Assembly: GCA_036924285.1 (NCBI GenBank) | Contig: JAYKYS010000006.1 | Span: forward strand, 29,300,001 to 29,364,000 | Direction of reading: 5' to 3' | DNA: 64,000 nt | Source of the DNA: Asterella californica | Lineage: Eukaryota; Streptophyta; Marchantiopsida; Marchantiales; Aytoniaceae | In this document: one piece after another, positions 52,988 to 64,000 of the stretch | Position numbering within the stretch: position 1 is the stretch's first letter | Layout: each line of letters starts with the position of its first letter | Made by a program: the position numbers and the translations under genes | The notes under the pieces: generated by a model | The model's input: only the letters and a program-made list of their open reading frames with translations | Told to the model about the DNA's origin: nothing | Databases searched by the model: none

Positions 52988-55014
52988 TGTCGTAGCGAGA
53001 GCCTTTCCTTTGAGCAAGGGCGTACCTTCTAGTTGTGGTTAACGATCGATGCACAGCAGAGCGACTAGTATCTCGTAGATTTCTCTCTAACTTCCTCGAT
53101 AACTAAGTACTTTCTCTCTCAGTAAAGGGTCAAGATAACTACACGAAAACGTTGGATGATCATGGGCACGACAAACGGGATATGTGATGACATGATCTCT
53201 CGGTAGTATTCCTCTCCGAAGTTTCTCACTACTAGGGCTTCGTACATGGCTTTGGGTCGACAAATGTGTCTTATCTCGCACTAGGTGTTAAAGTTTACAG
53301 GAGGGAGCTGATTTAGATCCATCCTTTGTTAGATGAGGATAAAGACGGTGAGATCCCATTCTTGGCCGTAAGTGACAACAAGTAAGATCACAGGGACAGG
53401 CGAGAGCATGACTTGCGCGGTAAAGTTATGCCCGAAGGATCCTATCAGAAACTGTTGAAAGTGAACTCGTTCCATATACATCAGTTTAATCGAGAAAGGG
53501 TTTCGAAAAGGGAATCTGGGCGGTAAGTAGAGTCCTTCATCCATCTCTCACAACATGTGCACTCCAACTACAAAGGTATCTCGATCCATAAAACTCTGAT
53601 TCAATCTCATAGGATCACCACGATCTCTCCATGAACAATCTCTTGGATTTTTCCCCAGGTCGAATGCCCCCACACAGGTCACTCCCCTTTGCTTAAAAGT
53701 TTCGAACACAAAACAAGGATAGGTGCAAGCTTACCAAGCAACCCAAGCCTCACGGACCGATGAGGTGGCACACATGCACATCGCATGTTTGGTGCCGTCA
53801 TACTCATCCACGTGTGGGTCTTCTGGGTGAAAGGTTCTAATGCATGCACCGTAACGTGTCCCAAAAACCAGAGACTAGACTAGACAGGTAGTCGACTCTA
53901 TAGGTCAAGGATCGCACTTTGTCACGTTGAGTGCGAACCTGACAACCACATGACGTGGTTACAACGTAGGCCGCTAAAGTCTCATCTACGCCTAGAATAC
54001 GCCAAAGCAATACAAACGTCACACTGGATACTTTTCTGCCAGCTGCCGCTAACAAGACTCGGGACCTGGACTAGATACCGTTGCCGATACAACTCGACAG
54101 AAAAACAGCGAACTTTCACACATGATAGTTACAGATCTACAGCTTAGTCTCCTCTCAAACTTGCCACGTAGGTAGGATACTAGAATCCTTACTTACAGGT
54201 CAAATTTCAGGAAGATCTGACGGCTAGATCTTCTCCCACAATTAACACAAATCCACAAAAACTAACACGCACTTCCAATCTCAGATTCAGGACAGAAGCT
54301 TCTTCGCCTAAATGAACCGTCCACTTCCACTCAAACTTCCTGTGCTCTCAATTCAGAAGGTAAACTCACTACTCAGGAAATTTGAGCCGATTTGACCGTT
54401 CGGATCAACCTCCATAAATCTGCAAAGTTGCTGCTCCAGATTGAGAGCTTTCTGCACCCCGTCGCCTTCAAATCGCCATTGCGCTCAATCCGCAGAACAT
54501 CCGGTGGTGAAATTTGTGGTCAGAGCTTCAGCAATTGACAGACTACAAGCTCATGAAATCTGGTCTCAATCTGACGGCTCAATCACTCAAACCCCTTAAT
54601 CTTACAATCGGAAGAGAAAGCCATGTACTCCCGTCACTCTATGAACTTCAAAATGTCATAACGTATGCCCTGGACCTCCAAATCGAGTGAAATTTGTGGT
54701 CAGATTGCTCCTCCCGTCGAGAGCTCTCCGCCCATGCCCTCTGATCTCCAAAATCCCTCGTCAAAGTGACCCGAACCTCCCAGAGCGCGCACTTAGGTAG
54801 AGGACAAGTTACCTTCATTTTTTGGAGGACCAATGAGAAGTTAAAGGACTCAACCTTGTCCTTTTCTGCCCCATGGAGACCCCCAGCAGATAATAGAGCA
54901 TTTTAAGCTCATAAGAGCAATGTTTTAGATCCCATTACACCACAACTTCTACAACTGTGCGCAAAACGCACTTATATGCGTAATTTACATACTAGTTGGT
55001 CCCACAACAAGACA
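52988..55014 (-). repeat. 5' LTR of element C
   Basis: 2027 bp, the partner of 44918-46944. It adjoins the primer site and is followed by GCGG, the target duplicate. Confidence 0.96.
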
Positions 55015-56267
55015 GCGGTGATGCCCTGATTCGGCTCATTGTTTTTCTGGCTCACACGAGTAAAGCTAAAAATCAGCGAGTCTATAGTTTTCTGTATGGC
55101 ATCTGGCTTCCGGTTCACAGGTCCCTCGTAAAAGATCAATGATTTATGCCACTGCCGATAGACCGTTAGCAGAATAACTTATGGCAGTCCGATCAAAAAT
55201 GTTTTGTTTTTCAAACTCAAATAATCTACGGTTTCACGTCGTCCCAGAAACTGTAGTTTTTCTTGAAGAAACAAAACAAACCCGCTTTTATAAACGAGGT
55301 GCGGTCAACCCCTTAACGCCCAAGTATGCATTTTTTGCATGATCAACTTAGTTTTAATACCATATTCCCTCGAGTTTTATCCAAATAGGATGACATTTTT
55401 AGTGTAACAGAAAAGATTTTGAATAACAAATCCAACTGTAAATCTTGATCAAGCATCTGCCATCTGGTTGATGCCGAAATTTGACTGAATGTGAGCAATC
55501 CTCATGAATGTTTATATTTCGAATATTCTCATATCTGGATAGAACCTTTTTATTTCTTTTGCAATCGATCATAAAATGGCTATTCTCAATAATCAACAGT
55601 GGGATTGTTAAATAGTGTTTATAAGGCGGAAATATCTGGTCTGACGTCATTGTCAGATGCTCTTATGTTAAGAGCTCCAAAAGACACTGAGCGTAGAAGG
55701 GGTTAAACCCTCCGTGTCTCTAGAAATACTCTGGTCACTAGCAGGACTTCATTTTATAACAGCAAGACGTTAACTTTACTCACTTAATTGCTTTGTCTTG
55801 CATAGAAGTAGTAACATATCGTTATTTCTAGTTTATTAGATAATCAAGATTCATGCAAACTCACACGACACCAATTATTATGAAAAGAGTTAACTCTAAA
55901 CAAAAACTCTAACCGGTAAACCTAAGATGGTTTGTTGATTACACTTTCTTTCGATGATAGAATTTATCACTTAAACAAAAAAGCTCTCTAATAACTTTAG
56001 AATATGTAGTTCATTTCAAAGTAAACTGTTGAGTACCAATTGAAAAGTGTTCAGTTGAAAACTCTGTAGCTTTTTAGAACAAAACCAAATTCTCTCTTGA
56101 AAACGAAGTACACGAAGAGAAAAAAGGAATATTCCCTTTCCTCTTTTTATACCCGCACTAAAGAATTGTTGTTTTGGGAACCGCGAACTTGTACCTACCG
56201 TCGAGGCAATATTAACAACTTGTACTAAATGCAGCTATCGCAAAAACCAGAAGAAAGGTTCGTCCTC

Positions 56268-56475
56268 TAACAATAATCAATATTACGATAATCTTTTGTA
56301 TTTAGTGAGTACACTAAAGAAGACTTCCGTTTGAACTGGAATGAAAATATCAAATTATATTCATACTAATGCGAAACGACAAACTATGAAAACCGATATC
56401 CGACACCTCAAAGACAACTCACGAATACCAAAGACGATCTTGCTACCCGATCATAGCGAATTTGAGTAGCAGTTA
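56268..56475. repeat. dispersed repeat, copy 2
   Basis: Same orientation as 29088-29275. Shared blocks are AATATTACGATAATCTT, CTATGAAAACCGATATC, GACACCTCA and CATAGCGAATTTGAGTAG, with many differences between blocks. Confidence 0.7.
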
Positions 56476-57072
56476 TGAATAAAAAAAAACAGATTACAGT
56501 GACATCAAAAATAATTAATTAATAGATTACAGTGACATGAAAACACTGATCAACGGTGTTTAATACATAAGGAGAGGAACCTGAAGAAGATAACTAAAAA
56601 GGAAAACGGTATTCATTTGTTCATCTCACGTTTTAAAGAATTGAGAATCTTTCTCTTCCAAACCAATAGCATATTTACTTCAGTTTTCACGAAGTCAACT
56701 ATAAACCCATAATTCTTCACTATTCGAAAGATTTTCATGCTCCTCTCACAAGAGGATAAGTTTATAAATATTTGAATATATGATTAAGTTTTCCCTCGTA
56801 ACAATTCAATTATAAACTGAAATAAAGATAAATAGCATCCTTTTCTAATTGAAACATTGCAAATTGCTTGTGCCTGGTGCACATTTGGTCGAAAACCACC
56901 GTAAACCTGTAAATGAGTTGTGACAAGAGGTCCCAAGGTCACTATAAAGACTACGGTTTTCATATTCTTTTAACTGTATTTAAGTAATTTAGGACCAAAC
57001 CTTTTAACATAAAAATATTTAGCCATAAATTAAAACATATGTATTTACCTCTTTCCTCATCAGATGGAAGAG

Positions 57073-57076
<4 letters not shown>

Positions 57077-57103
<27 letters not shown>
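57077..57103. repeat. (AT)n microsatellite
   Basis: An uninterrupted AT dinucleotide run of about 26 bases. A shorter run lies at 33721-33740. Confidence 0.95.
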
Positions 57104-58779
57104 CGAATACTTTTAAAGCTTTGGACTCAATCCTGCCAAGAGTCCAATGATTCATTTACGCGGAATCTTTAGAAAAGAGTCTTACAAATATGGTCTAAGG
57201 TTACCACGAGGAGATAAATAGAATATAGGGTGCATCCATGGTCTTAACTCCGCAATATGTTACTTTCTCTATATATCCTATATCCATTTTATTAACTACT
57301 TGCCACTCCCGTAAAGAAATGGATTGGTATATTGGTTTTCTACGTCTTGATAGTTCAGTTCCAGTAAAAAAAGATTTTGATATTACTTAAAGAAAAACCG
57401 ACCTTAGGCTAACTGATATTGCACTAATATTGGGTGAAGAAGTCTGTATCCTAAAACTTTGCCTTCTTTCATCTAATAGTTACTATCCCACATTGTACAG
57501 AACTATAAAGGACACCCTAAGGCCAGTCAATCAAATTCAGTTAATTTGAATTGTTATATCTCATCTTCCTGGCATATTCATCTTAGATTCTTCAAAGTTC
57601 CATATGAAGATGGGAGAGGTAAATATGCAAATTTTTTTATTTATGACAAAATCGTTTTTATGAAAAAGTTATGTAATAAATTAAAATTACAATTGGAGGT
57701 GATATCTTCGTGAACAACATATCGGATATGTAATTGTGATAGCGTATTTGTTCTTGTTCGCATTCCCTTTATAGGTTATATGTTTGGATTTTGTCGCATC
57801 TATAGGTCTAGCTATCAGTTAATATTTGAAAATAAATCAACTTTTCTTATCAGCTTTTTTGAGAATTTCCATTTAGCACTTATATAATTGAATATCAAAC
57901 GATCTGAAGTTGATCTTGCATGTATATTCTCCAAGTGTCCATTAAGCAAGAGCAGCAGATATGAGCCTGCATAATCACCCTCTTCCAAGTTAGAAAGAGG
58001 ATGAATATGCACGTCTTTTAATTTATATCTTAAGCTTTTCTTTTTTGGAAGAGTGAGCTGTAAATTAAAGTTCTTGAATTAAAATATTTCTATTCGTTCA
58101 AGGCAGAAGTGTTTATAGCAATAAAGGGATCAGTTTACGTATCTTGCTTATGGATTTGGTGACTGCAACGACTATGTGTAATCAAGTTAACAAAGTTTAG
58201 TTTTTGTAACTTTAATTTAGTAAAATAAATTCAATAAAATAAATTTTAAAAAGATTTATCACTCTTCTCTCTTTACAAAGCTAGTTGAGTACCAAAATCA
58301 GTCTTGTACTTTTCCCCGACCATCAATCCACACTGTAAATTTAATGCCTGTCATCACGCTAGTCGTCTTCTTTTCCCTGCCAGAAGTGAATGTTGCATGC
58401 ATATTATTATTTAGCTTTAAGGTTTACCGCCTTGCCAAGACGAAAGTGGCATGTTCCCGCCATAATTCGTTTGTTGCAGACTATTCTAAACATGCGAGAA
58501 TGAAGAGATCAGTTTTCTTGCAAAAAGGAAATTATGCAGGGTCTTTGTTTTCTACAGTTTTTCGTTGAATTATTTTCATCCTGCTGTTTCTTATTTCCTC
58601 CCATATGTAAGCAAGCTCTCATCGAAACAGGTACTAACCACAAATAGGGAAAAGTTGTTCTTTTCCTCGCTCTTGCGGAAGAAGGTTTGGAGGCACATAA
58701 TAGGCATCCCCAACGTCCTTGTACAGTGAATTTCGTTTTCTATTATCAGAAAGCTTGTAATTATTATAAAAATATATTA

Positions 58780-59040
58780 TATTAAAATAAAATAAAAAAT
58801 TAAAATCATTTATAAATGTTATATATTAATCAACCTCGGAATAACCAACTCATCTGGAGAGAACCAATAAGCGAAAAACGGACCGCTGCGCTCCTTGAAG
58901 TATAAGTCCGGAGAAATAATTATAAAATAACGTAATTTATCGAGGACATTAAATAATGTTCTAACCCTTCCCGCCGGAAGGGTTAGAACGTTATTTAGTG
59001 TACACCCATGTACACTTGAGTGTAGATGGGTGAATAAATA
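58780..59040. repeat. second copy of the CCGGAAGGGTT MITE-like repeat, with long palindrome
   Basis: It shares AACCAATAAG, AAGTCCGG(G/A)G and the CCGGAAGGGTT hairpin with 39060-39375, in the same order. GTTCTAACCCTTCC (58958-58971) and GGAAGGGTTAGAAC (58976-58989) form a perfect 14-bp stem. Imperfect arms CATTAAATAAT and GTTATTTAGTG extend it to 58947-59000. Confidence 0.55.
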
Positions 59041-59973
59041 AACTGCTAATAAATGCTGTTTTACAAACTCTAGAAAAAAGAACCCAAGCTAGCAATCATC
59101 TCGTTGAACGAATTGTTGTTCTGTTCTCATCGATGAGTTCTCCTATAGAGTTTAAAGCATTTATGAAAGAAGAGCATCTTAATTATGCACCTTTGAGCCA
59201 GCTATCACACTCTTCTTCTTAGGTATCATGCATCCATGATGATGAATCACGATTCACGACAACCAGCAGGGACGAGAATTTAATAGTCGAGCTGAAATTT
59301 GCACACCAAAAGGAGAGCAGCATGCTGTGCGTGGCATGCTTTGCTCCCTTCCCTTGTGATACAAAATGAATAACAGAGTCAGTCGAAGGTCACATGGCTA
59401 TTAATGGCCTATAGGCAGCTTTCTACTGTCATCAGAATGATCCGTCCGTCCGTCTTTAGTTAGCAGTCTATTACGACGTGGACGTACGACACGAAACTGA
59501 GAACACGTCATCTCAAAAACTTCCAAAACACCGATTTACTTTTGGTTTCTTCTGAACCTCAAGCAATCTTGTCTCACCTATCTCACCTAATATACATTCA
59601 TTTCATTCTTTTGTTCATCATGTTGTCAAAATCTGCTCCAAGAACATCACTTTTCCTGTTATGCGGATAAGCATCCCCAGCCGCCTTTGGGGAAATTTGG
59701 CTCGTTCTTCTCTCAGAAAATATGTAAGTGTTATTATAAAATTCAAATTCAAATTCAAATCAATATAAAAAACATTCTCTTTAATAAACTGATGTCACTA
59801 GAAAATGTTTTCTTTTAGTACGCAGCGCCCCGGTCTTGTAGTTTAGAGAGCGTGTTCCTGTGTACCTTGTTTATGAGTTGTGTTCGGATGAAGGTGTGAT
59901 TCTGATTGATTTGTCATTTAATATTTACATAAAAAGTTAATTTAATTTTTACGTAGTACAAATATTAAATATA

Positions 59974-60205
59974 TAACCGAAAGAAGAAAAGTATAGAGGT
60001 CCTACAACAGAACAGAACTAGAGATTCTTAAATAAAAATAAGAACTTCCGAAAAATGATCCCTCCCAAAACCGACCGGATTGGATATATATATATAATCG
60101 AAAAAAGACAAATAAAGAGGCACTACAACAGAACAGTACAAGAGAGTTTTAAACAAAAACCAAAACTTTCAAAAAATGGCCCCTCCCAAAACCGACCGGG
60201 TTAGC
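59974..60205. repeat. 121-bp tandem duplication
   Basis: Two copies share TACAACAGAACAG, then CCCTCCCAAAACCGACCGG at 60060 and again at 60181. The copies differ at many bases, so the duplication is not recent. Confidence 0.8.
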
Positions 60206-62833
60206 CAATCTGCTTCGCTTATTTTCCCTCTCTTTTTGCGCTTTTCCTCTTCTCTAACTACATGTGCCGGGGCTAGTAATTTACTTGGTTGGTCCATGCA
60301 CCAATGTCGTTATTTCATCGGATCCCTGTGCGTAAGTGCTTATTTGATCAGGTCCATGACTGGTAGTACGAAGTAAGTTACATACACGTGTAGTGTGTCG
60401 ACATGGACTTCCGAAGATGACATGACATATCTTTGTCAGTACATGACGTGATAGAAGTTGACGAGAACATGATGCGGCAAGTGCAGACAACCGAGCCATT
60501 CGGATACGACGATTTCTTTGCGTTCGCTTGGTGAGAACCGTTTCAGTGTAGTGTCTTTAACGATTAGCAAGAAAGCGAGACTAGCAATCACACGATGCAC
60601 ACCTTAAAACAATATGAACGTCAGTTATGTCAACAGCAGCTAGTGTCATATTGGATCGAGGAGTATGTTGCAGTTCTCGATCCAAATGCGAACGGGTTCG
60701 TCACAGCAGACGTATGCAAATGTGGATGCTACATTAGCGAAAGATCAAAGCTGAAATGATCTATCGAGAGAGCGCACATTTGTAGCATTCCTCCGAATGT
60801 TGCACAGAAGGAATGAAACTTTTCCGTGTGTTTATACATGTTTCTTGAGTAGAGACCCCATTTGAGAGTTGCCACGATTCACCGTATCGAACAGCACGGG
60901 TGAACGATTCACAAACCTCAAAGCTCACCAGTTCGCATGGTTGCCGATCGAGGAGCAACAATCAATGCTTGAGCGTATGTAGAGTGGTGGGTGGCTAGTG
61001 AAAATTCTGTTTAATTCCGTAACAAAAGAAAGATAAGTCTGGGATTGTCGTCCTCATATACTTACAGTGTAGTGTTCAACACGAACACATGGATGCAGAA
61101 GACATCGTTGTCTGAGTGGGATGACGTTAGAGACGAGAGCTCAAATTTCTCGAGCAGTGTAGTTTAGACTCATCTGGATACTGCCAAGGAGGAGTGTTTG
61201 AACTGTGGCACGACTTTGCGAACAGCGTATGGTGATTGCAAGAAGCAAAGCGTTTAATCGACGGTGTCCTAGAGTCAATTCACGCAGTTGAGAACTCAAT
61301 GGATAATGTATTGGTCATCATTGTGAGACTGCAGCCGTTGTGACTGACAGTTTAGGTCGGGCAAAGGCATTGGGTATATTGCTTAGGGAGGGTTGGCTTG
61401 AGATACGTCCGAGCTCAATAAGTATTTCATCCGTACGTGGATAGAGACGTATCGTAAGAATGATAGATGAGATGTTATCATCGAGTGTAGTCCTTCGTGA
61501 CGGACGGTGTGGGACTTTCAGACCCATAAATGTCACGTAATGAATTACGTGACTGATCAAGTTTACCTTTGGAAATTTTGTTACAAAGCTTGTTCTTTTT
61601 TATTTCCCAATGGCCGACCGTGTTTGTTCAGTCAACGGAAAAGTGTGTGTTATCATCTAGATGCAAAAAGTCAAACTGTGTATCGATTCAAGTTGTATCT
61701 TTTGCGATGGATCGATGGGAGCATTATCATTGGAAGTAACAACTTTTTATGAGACTCATAGCTTCCTGATCATATCAGTTGGCGAGTTGTGCGAACTAAT
61801 GGAGGTAAGTCAGGGGGATTTGTGTTTTCCTCAAGTGATAGCATCGATTCACACGGCTGGTGATAAATTGATCATTTTGAAGATGAGCCAGCATGAATAT
61901 ATACCTCGTTGTCTAAGCATTTCACATTTGAGGAGATAGGACTCTGTAACCCGTTCGCTTGTTCGTAGCAGTATACAGCACGAGCTTGAAAGAACGATGT
62001 AGAGCCAGTAGAGATGGAGCAGGGAGTAGTCATGAAAGGAACAGTCAGAGCCTGATTCAAGAGATAATATCGATAGGAGATATGCAACGGACTTTACAGG
62101 AAGTGAATTCATACAAGGAGCTTAAAGACATGAAACATACGTTGGCTGAGGTGTACTCCAAGCCGTGAGTTGTAAATGGAGAATAAGCTCTTAGTAGGGT
62201 AGCGAGACCTGTGCAATTTAACTTCTTGGACAATTTCTCAATTGTGCACACAATGTGACCTAACTCGTGTATGAATCAGTCACGTGTGTGTTTGTGGAAT
62301 AAAGTGTCGATGGTTCAGAGTTCTATTCTTCGAATGTTTTCTATGTATGTTTTTTTTTAAGCACCGATCACAAGATTTATCATTACTAATAGAGAGAGCG
62401 AAGAGAAGAGCTTAGTGCAGTTGGAAAATTGAATTGAGAGTTTGTAAGACCAATGGTGTACTTTCGAGCAGTGCAACACCAATCTGTGAGGCGGCTCTTC
62501 TGACGATATTCAAGACACCTAGATCTATGTCCTCTATAATTCTCCGTGCTGAATACTATCACTTTAAGAAGTTCCTCCTGATTTCATTTTCTTCTCACTT
62601 TGACAGGGATTGGAGAAAGAATTAACCTTCTCTTCCAGAAATTATTGTGGTGCGAGTCAGGCTCGCAATTAAACGAAGAATGCTTTTATTGGATGACTGC
62701 TTGTACACGTTCAATCTTTCTAAGATAGAGAAACCGGCCTGACTCACCTCCAGGAGAAAAATAATTTATATCCATAGTTGACTAGTTGATCCTTTATTTT
62801 CCTTCTTGGAATCTATGCATCAACATGTAAATC

Positions 62834-62985
62834 TTAACTGGAGCTGATTAGCATGTGCCCCACTAAGTTGCGAGCTTGGTCTTCCAGTTTGACGCTTCAT
62901 CTCTACGCCCTTAACTGGAGCTGAAGCATGTGGCTCCACTAAGTTGCGAGCTTGGTCTTCCTGTTTGATGCTTCATCTCCGCGTC
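62834..62985. repeat. 77-bp tandem duplication
   Basis: TTAACTGGAGCTGA starts both copies (62834, 62911). CCACTAAGTTGCGAGCTTGG and TCTTCC.GTTTGA.GCTTCAT follow in each. Identity is high, with a small indel near the start. Confidence 0.9.
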
Positions 62986-64000
62986 CGACTGAACTGTAAC
63001 GTTAAGAGCTTTTAGTGAACTTTTGTGCTCCGCTGGAGAGTTCCATACCTTTACAGTAACAGCAGATGTTGAGGTTTGGATCCCCTGAAGCATGAGTCTG
63101 AGACTAACGAAGAGTTCATCGGAGCGAGTGATGTACGTTCTTTACTAGCTGCTGTTCCAATTGTTAATCTAAGCTTTGGTATTAAATAGGGAGTTTCGTC
63201 TCGATGAGAACCATGATGCATCTCTTTAGAATCAGGATCGTCGAGCGAGATCCAAGCATTCAAGGAGAAGGAGTGAAACCTCAAGTTTGTGCTTTGGATG
63301 AGAGTTTCTCTAGATCTATACCTATTTGTAATCAGGTGAAGATCTAGAATCAAACAGATCGAGAACTGAGTGAGGCTTTTGAGGACTTTTCGGTTTTTTG
63401 TTCTTGTATGTGGGATTTCGCTGAGAAAATCTGAACCAAAACCACTTGGGCAAGCTTCTCCGTCTCAAGTTTGTTTTACGCTCTTATTCTGAGTGCTATT
63501 TTAATTGGCTTGACAGAAGATCATGAGCTGAAAGATTCATGGTCCATCTTTTCAGTACTTCCAACATAACATTGATTCGCATTCTTGAGAACAGATTCAT
63601 CACGTTATCACATCACGATCGGTTATCTCATCCAGTGAAAGGATGAGAAACTGAAATCTTCCATTGCAAATGCGTAAACGGAAAAAAGTACAATAGTTTA
63701 CCATAGTACGCCGTGAACTAAATGAAAAGTCGAAACCTCTTGATGTTATTCTCAATTGATGAACGAAAAATGATTGGGACACCATGCTTTAACTCAAAGC
63801 GATGACTTTCATGCTCGATATCACTTGCACTGTGTTATGCTACGATCTATGACCTGCTGAGACGAGAAAGACCAAAAAGAATGTAAAGATGAGACATCAT
63901 GTGAGAACAATAGCAGAATCCGATGGACAGAATGAATATCACCTTCTCTTTAGCACAAGCGAATAAACAATGCATTCTTACATCGCCCTAGAATGTTGAT

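Larger units (their letters stand above)
44918..55014 (-). mobile_element. Element C: intact young Ty3/gypsy LTR retrotransposon
   Basis: A complete 10,097-bp element read on the minus strand. LTRs of exactly 2027 bp (44918-46944 and 52988-55014) start TGTCGTAGCG and end ACA, and differ at 7 bases with no indel (about 0.35%). GCGG flanks both ends (44914-44917, 55015-55018). Order on the minus strand: 5' LTR, primer site, gag-pro ORF, pol ORF, polypurine tract, 3' LTR. Both ORFs are uninterrupted with all catalytic motifs. It could therefore be a source of new copies. It is the same family as element B at the protein level, but its LTRs are unrelated or strongly diverged. Confidence 0.96.
55015..58779. 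other. AT-rich intergenic DNA, no recognised gene
   Basis: Frames are short and without motifs on both strands. It contains the second copy of a dispersed repeat (56268-56475) and an (AT)n microsatellite at about 57077-57103. The rest shows nothing specific. Confidence 0.5.
59041..64000. other. intergenic DNA, no recognised gene
   Basis: Only short frames without family motifs are seen. Local repeats are listed separately. A hexamer array (ATTCAA)n of about four units lies at 59738-59762. A 54-codon frame at 60595-60759 (+) contains DPNANGFVTADV, vaguely like an EF-hand loop, but has no partner exon. Confidence 0.45.

Noticed and set aside
60595..60759. A 54-codon frame with an EF-hand-like DPNANGFVTADV loop
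   Set aside because: Position 12 of the loop lacks Glu, only one loop is present, and no flanking exon supports a calcium-binding protein.

Overview
The window looks like a land-plant nuclear genome. It has AT-rich intergenic DNA, GT-AG introns, nested LTR retrotransposons and genes of plant type: a two-domain cytidine deaminase, an acid-lipase-like gene, a MATE/DTX transporter, and decayed PIF/Harbinger and CtpA-peptidase sequences. Short introns and plant-type proteins, next to gypsy elements whose pol resembles a lineage I associate with basidiomycetes, suggest a bryophyte or other early-diverging plant. A liverwort is my best guess, but the sequence does not prove a species.

Layout. 1-16190 is a transposon nest. 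An old, stop-riddled Ty3/gypsy element (gag 3481-5159, reverse transcriptase 1-500, minus strand) is split by a second gypsy copy, element B (5242-15674), with ~2.05 kb LTRs, a CCGT target duplication and frameshifted gag/pro/pol. 16190-19440 is repeat-rich with no convincing gene. 19563-20609 (+) is a single-exon cytidine deaminase. 22830-26134 (-) is a nine-exon secreted or vacuolar lipase that I rebuilt exon by exon (431 aa, Ser203/Asp374/His404). 26135-30267 holds small repeats, including a 342-bp MITE with an 11-bp target duplication. 30268-36535 (-) is an eight-exon MATE efflux transporter (486 aa); its large introns hold a minisatellite, a tRNA-like segment and a 106-bp tandem duplication that copies a splice donor. 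36536-39500 is AT-rich with MITE-like repeats. 39500-41670 (+) carries gene fragments: a DEAH-helicase-like P-loop region followed by the 3' exons of a CtpA-type peptidase, all decayed. 42125-44435 (-) is a decayed PIF/Harbinger transposon with transposase and Myb/trihelix-like ORFs. 44918-55014 is element C, an intact young gypsy element: LTRs of 2027 bp with 7 differences, a GCGG target duplication, gag-pro and pol ORFs. 55015-64000 is AT-rich DNA with several repeats and no gene I recognise.

The three cellular genes are unrelated (pyrimidine salvage, lipid hydrolysis, small-molecule efflux) and form no operon. The most interesting material is the retroelement family shared by B and C: basidiomycete-like pol, DHG protease motif, unusual primer site, 4-bp target duplications and a possible -1 frameshift at the gag stop. 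Next in interest are the captured helicase/peptidase fragments.
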